This document shows positions 22,939 through 23,750 of a DNA stretch of 23,750 bases, in pieces. The notes below the pieces were generated by a model, which did not search any database, had not been told where the DNA came from, and saw only the letters and a list, made by a program, of their open reading frames with translations. Position 1 is the stretch's first letter, and every line of letters starts with the position of its first letter. Both the position numbers and the translations under genes were made by a program. Source of the stretch: CAZZCU01 sp964652825 (GTDB taxonomy: Bacteria; Bdellovibrionota_B; Oligoflexia; Oligoflexales; CAZZCU01); assembly GCA_964652825.1 (NCBI GenBank), contig CAZZCU010000032.1:1-23750 (forward strand), in the 5' to 3' direction.

Positions 22939-23673
22939 GTGCAACAACAACATTTGAACAAAAATATTTTTCTCGGCGGCGCTGATGGTGCCCTGGGCAG
23001 AGAAACGTTGCGTTATTTGTGCGACCAGGGTTTTCGGGTCGTGGCCACGGCTTTTAACGAGACCAGCGCCCGCGAGTTGAACGCCTGGATGGCGCCGAAT
23101 AAAGCTTCGCAGCCGCCGCTAATCCTACCTTGCGACCTCGCTGATGCAGGACAAGTCAGCAACTGCATTGCCAAGGCCTTGACGTATCTAGGAACGATTC
23201 ATGGTCTGGTGAATACCGCGGGTGGATTTACCTGGAGCTCGCTGGCAGATATCCGTGACGAGCAATTCGATTTTCTCGTCCATGCCAATGTCCGCTCCAA
23301 CTGGTTGCTGCTCAAGCAACTCGCTCCGTATATGTCTCGGCAGCAATGCGGCCGTATCATTCTCATCTCGGCCGCCTCGACACTGCAGACGACCCAAGCA
23401 GGCTTTGGCGTATATGCTGGCTCCAAGCGTTTTCTTAACAGTCTGATCGAAGCCGCCGCCGCCGAACACGGACCGCAAGGCGTACGCGTCTACGGTATTT
23501 TGCCGACCATTATTGACACACCAAGAAATCGCGCCGACATGCCAACTGCAGACACCAGCAAATGGGTGCCGCCGATCACGATTGCGACTTTGATTGCGGA
23601 TTTACTGACCGATCGCCGTGCTGCCGAAAACGGCGAACTGATTACAATCGGAATTAAGGGGACACACGACTGA
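22939..23673 (+). CDS. Short-chain dehydrogenase/reductase (SDR)
   Basis: NAD(P)-dependent oxidoreductase, 244 residues, the usual length for classical SDRs. Motifs are the dinucleotide loop GGADGALG (13-20, TGxxxGxG form with first Thr replaced by Gly), NTAGG (92-96), and the catalytic set S144, Y159 and K163 (YAGSK). The end GELITIG is the normal closing strand of the family. The final six residues (IKGTHD) and the stop codon are encoded by the left arm of a 28-bp inverted repeat, so the native C-terminus has been replaced or slightly shortened by that element. The catalytic core is intact, so activity may well be kept. It diverges from the DUF4442 operon. Substrate unknown. Confidence 0.88.
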   Translation: MQQQHLNKNIFLGGADGALGRETLRYLCDQGFRVVATAFNETSARELNAWMAPNKASQPPLILPCDLADAGQVSNCIAKALTYLGTIHGLVNTAGGFTWSSLADIRDEQFDFLVHANVRSNWLLLKQLAPYMSRQQCGRIILISAASTLQTTQAGFGVYAGSKRFLNSLIEAAAAEHGPQGVRVYGILPTIIDTPRNRADMPTADTSKWVPPITIATLIADLLTDRRAAENGELITIGIKGTHD

Positions 23674-23723
23674 ACCCGATCTTTTTACAAATAATTCGGG
23701 TTCAGTCGTGTGTCCCCTTAATT
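23652..23723. repeat. 28-bp perfect inverted repeat (REP-like mobile palindrome)
   Basis: The left arm 23652-23679 and right arm 23696-23723 are exact reverse complements of each other, with a 16-nt A/T-rich centre. The arm contains AATTAAGGGGACACACGACT and continues with GAACCCGA. The arms do not extend outwards. There is no T-run after the right arm, so it does not look like a simple terminator, although the RNA would fold strongly. The AATTAAGGGGACA start resembles sequences commonly seen beside IS200-like/REP-associated transposases. This is from memory and needs searching. No transposase gene is visible within the 27 nt left before the window ends. Confidence 0.8.
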
Positions 23724-23750
23724 AATCACTGCGCGCTGGTAGCGGAGCGA

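Noticed and set aside
23680..23750. Possible end of a transposase gene running in from the right edge
   Set aside because: Only 27 nt lie beyond the palindrome, and all minus-strand frames stop there at once; there is too little sequence to support a gene.

Overview
The window is an ordinary, densely packed bacterial chromosome segment with 16 complete protein-coding genes plus a palindromic repeat at the right edge. I see no rRNA, tRNA, CRISPR array or transposase gene. Gene families and style (tandem TldD/TldE, a FHA-GGDEF fusion, a von Willebrand A lipoprotein, several TPR proteins, many lipoproteins, OlsB/OlsA) suggest a Gram-negative bacterium of the former deltaproteobacterial grade (Bdellovibrionota/Oligoflexia- or Myxococcota-like). 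This is inference from gene content, and a gammaproteobacterium cannot be excluded.

Layout. 1-4600, envelope and sugar metabolism: class II fructose-1,6-bisphosphatase (glpX, minus) diverges from a Gly/Asn-rich lipoprotein (plus), which runs tail-to-tail into a minus-strand ugd-glk operon (UDP-glucose dehydrogenase, then glucokinase, joined by a TAATG overlap). 4595-6089: a soluble FHA-GGDEF diguanylate cyclase followed by a small exported protein, probably one operon. 6327-9109: a small unknown helical protein followed by a multi-pass membrane zinc metallopeptidase with a repeat-rich C-terminus. 9104-11413 (minus): a TPR protein that seems to carry two degenerate receiver-like domains. 11557-14315: tldD-tldE operon. 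14344-17532 (minus): a VWA-domain lipoprotein with repeated beta modules, preceded by an alpha/beta hydrolase. 17657-18712: an M14-family metallopeptidase. 18807-20497: an ornithine-lipid type acyltransferase pair, olsB-like and olsA-like, with a 4-bp overlap. 20466-22853 (minus): an operon of a DUF4442 protein, a nitronate monooxygenase-like flavoprotein and NAD kinase. 22939-23673: a short-chain dehydrogenase.

The most unusual object is at 23652-23723: a perfect 28-bp inverted repeat around a 16-nt centre. Its left arm encodes the last six residues and the stop codon of the short-chain dehydrogenase. It looks like a mobile palindromic (REP-like) element, and its associated transposase, if any, would lie outside the window.

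The segment is very compact. Three of four convergent gene pairs abut or overlap at their stop codons, and four same-strand pairs share ATGA or TAATG junctions. Three candidate promoters carry the same extended -10 form, TGC followed by TAnnAT. No complete novel system is evident. The best leads are the terminal palindrome, the membrane peptidase with its small partner, and the receiver-like TPR protein.
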